In this document: piece after piece, positions 14,519 to 15,420 of the stretch
Layout of the letters: each line of letters starts with the position of its first letter
How positions within the stretch are numbered: the first letter of the stretch is position 1
From: Paracoccaceae bacterium
GTDB taxonomy: Bacteria > Pseudomonadota > Alphaproteobacteria > Rhodobacterales > Rhodobacteraceae
Assembly: GCA_009920225.1 (NCBI GenBank)
Contig: RGAJ01000010.1
Span: forward strand, 1-15,420
Direction: 5' to 3'
Length of the DNA stretch: 15,420 nucleotides
Translations under genes and position numbers: made by a program
The notes under the pieces: generated by a model
Database searches by the model: none
Told to the model about the DNA's origin: nothing
Seen by the model: the letters and a program-made list of their open reading frames with translations, nothing else

Positions 14519-15420
14519 ATGTCTAAATCTGTGGTGCGCGCACTTTCTGTCCGAACAGAACCACAAATGGTCTTGGCTGCTTTTGCCCTTTCGATTTGTG
14601 CGTTATTTCCAAGTATCGGACGTTCAGAAGAAACAATTGTCTCGCATGGATACAATTTTTTTGGGGAACTGAAATATCCCGCTAATTTCACCCATCTTGA
14701 TTATGTGAACCCGACTGCGCCCAAAGGGGGCGAGATTTCGATTTGGGCGGCCGGAACATTTGATTCCATGAATCCGTATTCGCGCAAAGGCCGCGCAGGT
14801 GCCCTTTCTTCGGCACCGTTTGAAAGCCTTTTGACGGGCACCTCAGACGAGGTTGGGTCCGTCTACGGTTTGTTGGCCGAAACGATTGAATACCCAACCG
14901 ATCAATCATGGGTCATTTTCAACATTCGGCCAGAAGCGCGCTTTTCCGATGGGTCACCCGTTACCGCAGACGACGCAAAGTTTACCTATGAGTTGTTTTT
15001 AAAAGACGGTTTGCCCAGCTACCGCGCGGTTTTGGGGCAAGTCGTATCATCAGCCGAAGTGCTGGATGACAAACGGATCAAATACACCTTTGCCGAAGAT
15101 GCGTCAAAACGCGATTCTATTCCTTTGGTCGGGGGATTGCCGGTTATGTCGAAAGCATGGTTCGACAGCACAGGCGCCACGCTGGATGAATCGCGCATGG
15201 AAATCCCGCTTGGGTCTGGTCCCTATGTTTTGGATGGCTATGAGGTCAACAGTTCGATCACATACAAACGCAATCCCGATTATTGGGGGAAAAATTTGCC
15301 AATTGCACAAGGGCAAAACAATTTCGATATCATTCGGGTGGAATATTTTGCCGATAGCAATGCCGCTTTTGAAGCATTCAAATCAGGCGAATACACATTC
15401 CGTATCGAAAATAGTGCAAA
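14519..15420 (+). CDS. Periplasmic peptide-binding protein, YejA-like (3' end missing)
   Basis: Family 5 extracellular solute-binding protein of an ABC importer. The frame is open from the ATG at 14519 to the right edge (300 codons), about half of a normal length. AGGGAG lies eight bases before the start. The N-terminus has a basic stretch and a hydrophobic segment (MVLAAFALSICALFPSIG, 17-34), consistent with a long signal peptide. The mature part begins HGYNFFGELKYP followed by LDYVNPTAPKGG and GTFDSMNPYSRKG, the pattern of the YejA subgroup (peptide, microcin C and related uptake). Later FSDGSPVTADDAKFTYEL (about 140) is the family-5 core motif, and GSGPYVLDGYE follows. The permease genes (yejBEF) would be expected just downstream. 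Confidence 0.88.
   Translation, partial: MSKSVVRALSVRTEPQMVLAAFALSICALFPSIGRSEETIVSHGYNFFGELKYPANFTHLDYVNPTAPKGGEISIWAAGTFDSMNPYSRKGRAGALSSAPFESLLTGTSDEVGSVYGLLAETIEYPTDQSWVIFNIRPEARFSDGSPVTADDAKFTYELFLKDGLPSYRAVLGQVVSSAEVLDDKRIKYTFAEDASKRDSIPLVGGLPVMSKAWFDSTGATLDESRMEIPLGSGPYVLDGYEVNSSITYKRNPDYWGKNLPIAQGQNNFDIIRVEYFADSNAAFEAFKSGEYTFRIENSA

Noticed and set aside
1..15420. CRISPR array, tRNA, insertion sequence, prophage or defence system
   Set aside because: No regularly spaced repeats, no tRNA-like cloverleaf noticed, and no transposase, integrase or defence-type domains. All large frames are accounted for by housekeeping or metabolic genes.

Overview
The window comes from an alphaproteobacterial chromosome, most probably a low-GC member of the Rhodobacteraceae (Roseobacter group). 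The reasons are the gene content (a methylsuccinyl-CoA dehydrogenase of the ethylmalonyl-CoA pathway, a TrcR/DUF1013 regulator, a membrane-anchored CycM-type cytochrome c, the dnaX-ybaB-recR block), the short SRP RNA, and a family-typical intergenic motif next to it. Everything seen is housekeeping or ordinary metabolism. I find no phage, transposon, CRISPR array, defence island or toxin-antitoxin pair, and no clearly new multi-gene system.

Bases 1-1798 hold the zinc-uptake control and import operon zur-znuC-znuB. zur is cut by the left edge and overlaps znuC by four bases. ZnuC carries a histidine-rich C-terminal tail. ZnuB appears to lack about 50 residues from its centre through an in-frame deletion, which could disable the transporter. 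Bases 1847-3977 (minus strand) hold a small META-domain lipoprotein and a large acyl-CoA dehydrogenase, very likely Mcd. Divergent from it is a TSUP permease (4127-4894), which converges on a periplasmic RNase T2 (4891-5514, minus).

Bases 5515-7864 hold trcR with a hairpin-bearing leader and a strong terminator, then a PLP-dependent ornithine decarboxylase behind a 170-180 base leader that may be a structured regulatory RNA. A shared bidirectional terminator separates it from the minus-strand replication/repair operon dnaX-ybaB-recR (7863-10572).

Divergent from dnaX is a small Cys-based dual-specificity-like phosphatase (10670-11152). Next come a Rhodobacteraceae-type intergenic repeat and the 4.5S SRP RNA gene on the minus strand. 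Then follow a zinc-ribbon NudC-type NADH pyrophosphatase and an SRPBCC-fold protein, both plus strand, converging on prephenate dehydratase (12913-13746, minus). Divergent from pheA is a membrane-anchored c-type cytochrome with its own terminator. The window ends inside a periplasmic peptide-binding protein of the YejA type, open at the right edge.

The points most worth a second look are the shortened ZnuB, the leaders of the ornithine decarboxylase and trcR genes, the Glu-to-Gln change in the RNase T2 catalytic motif, and the inverted repeat between dnaX and the phosphatase gene.
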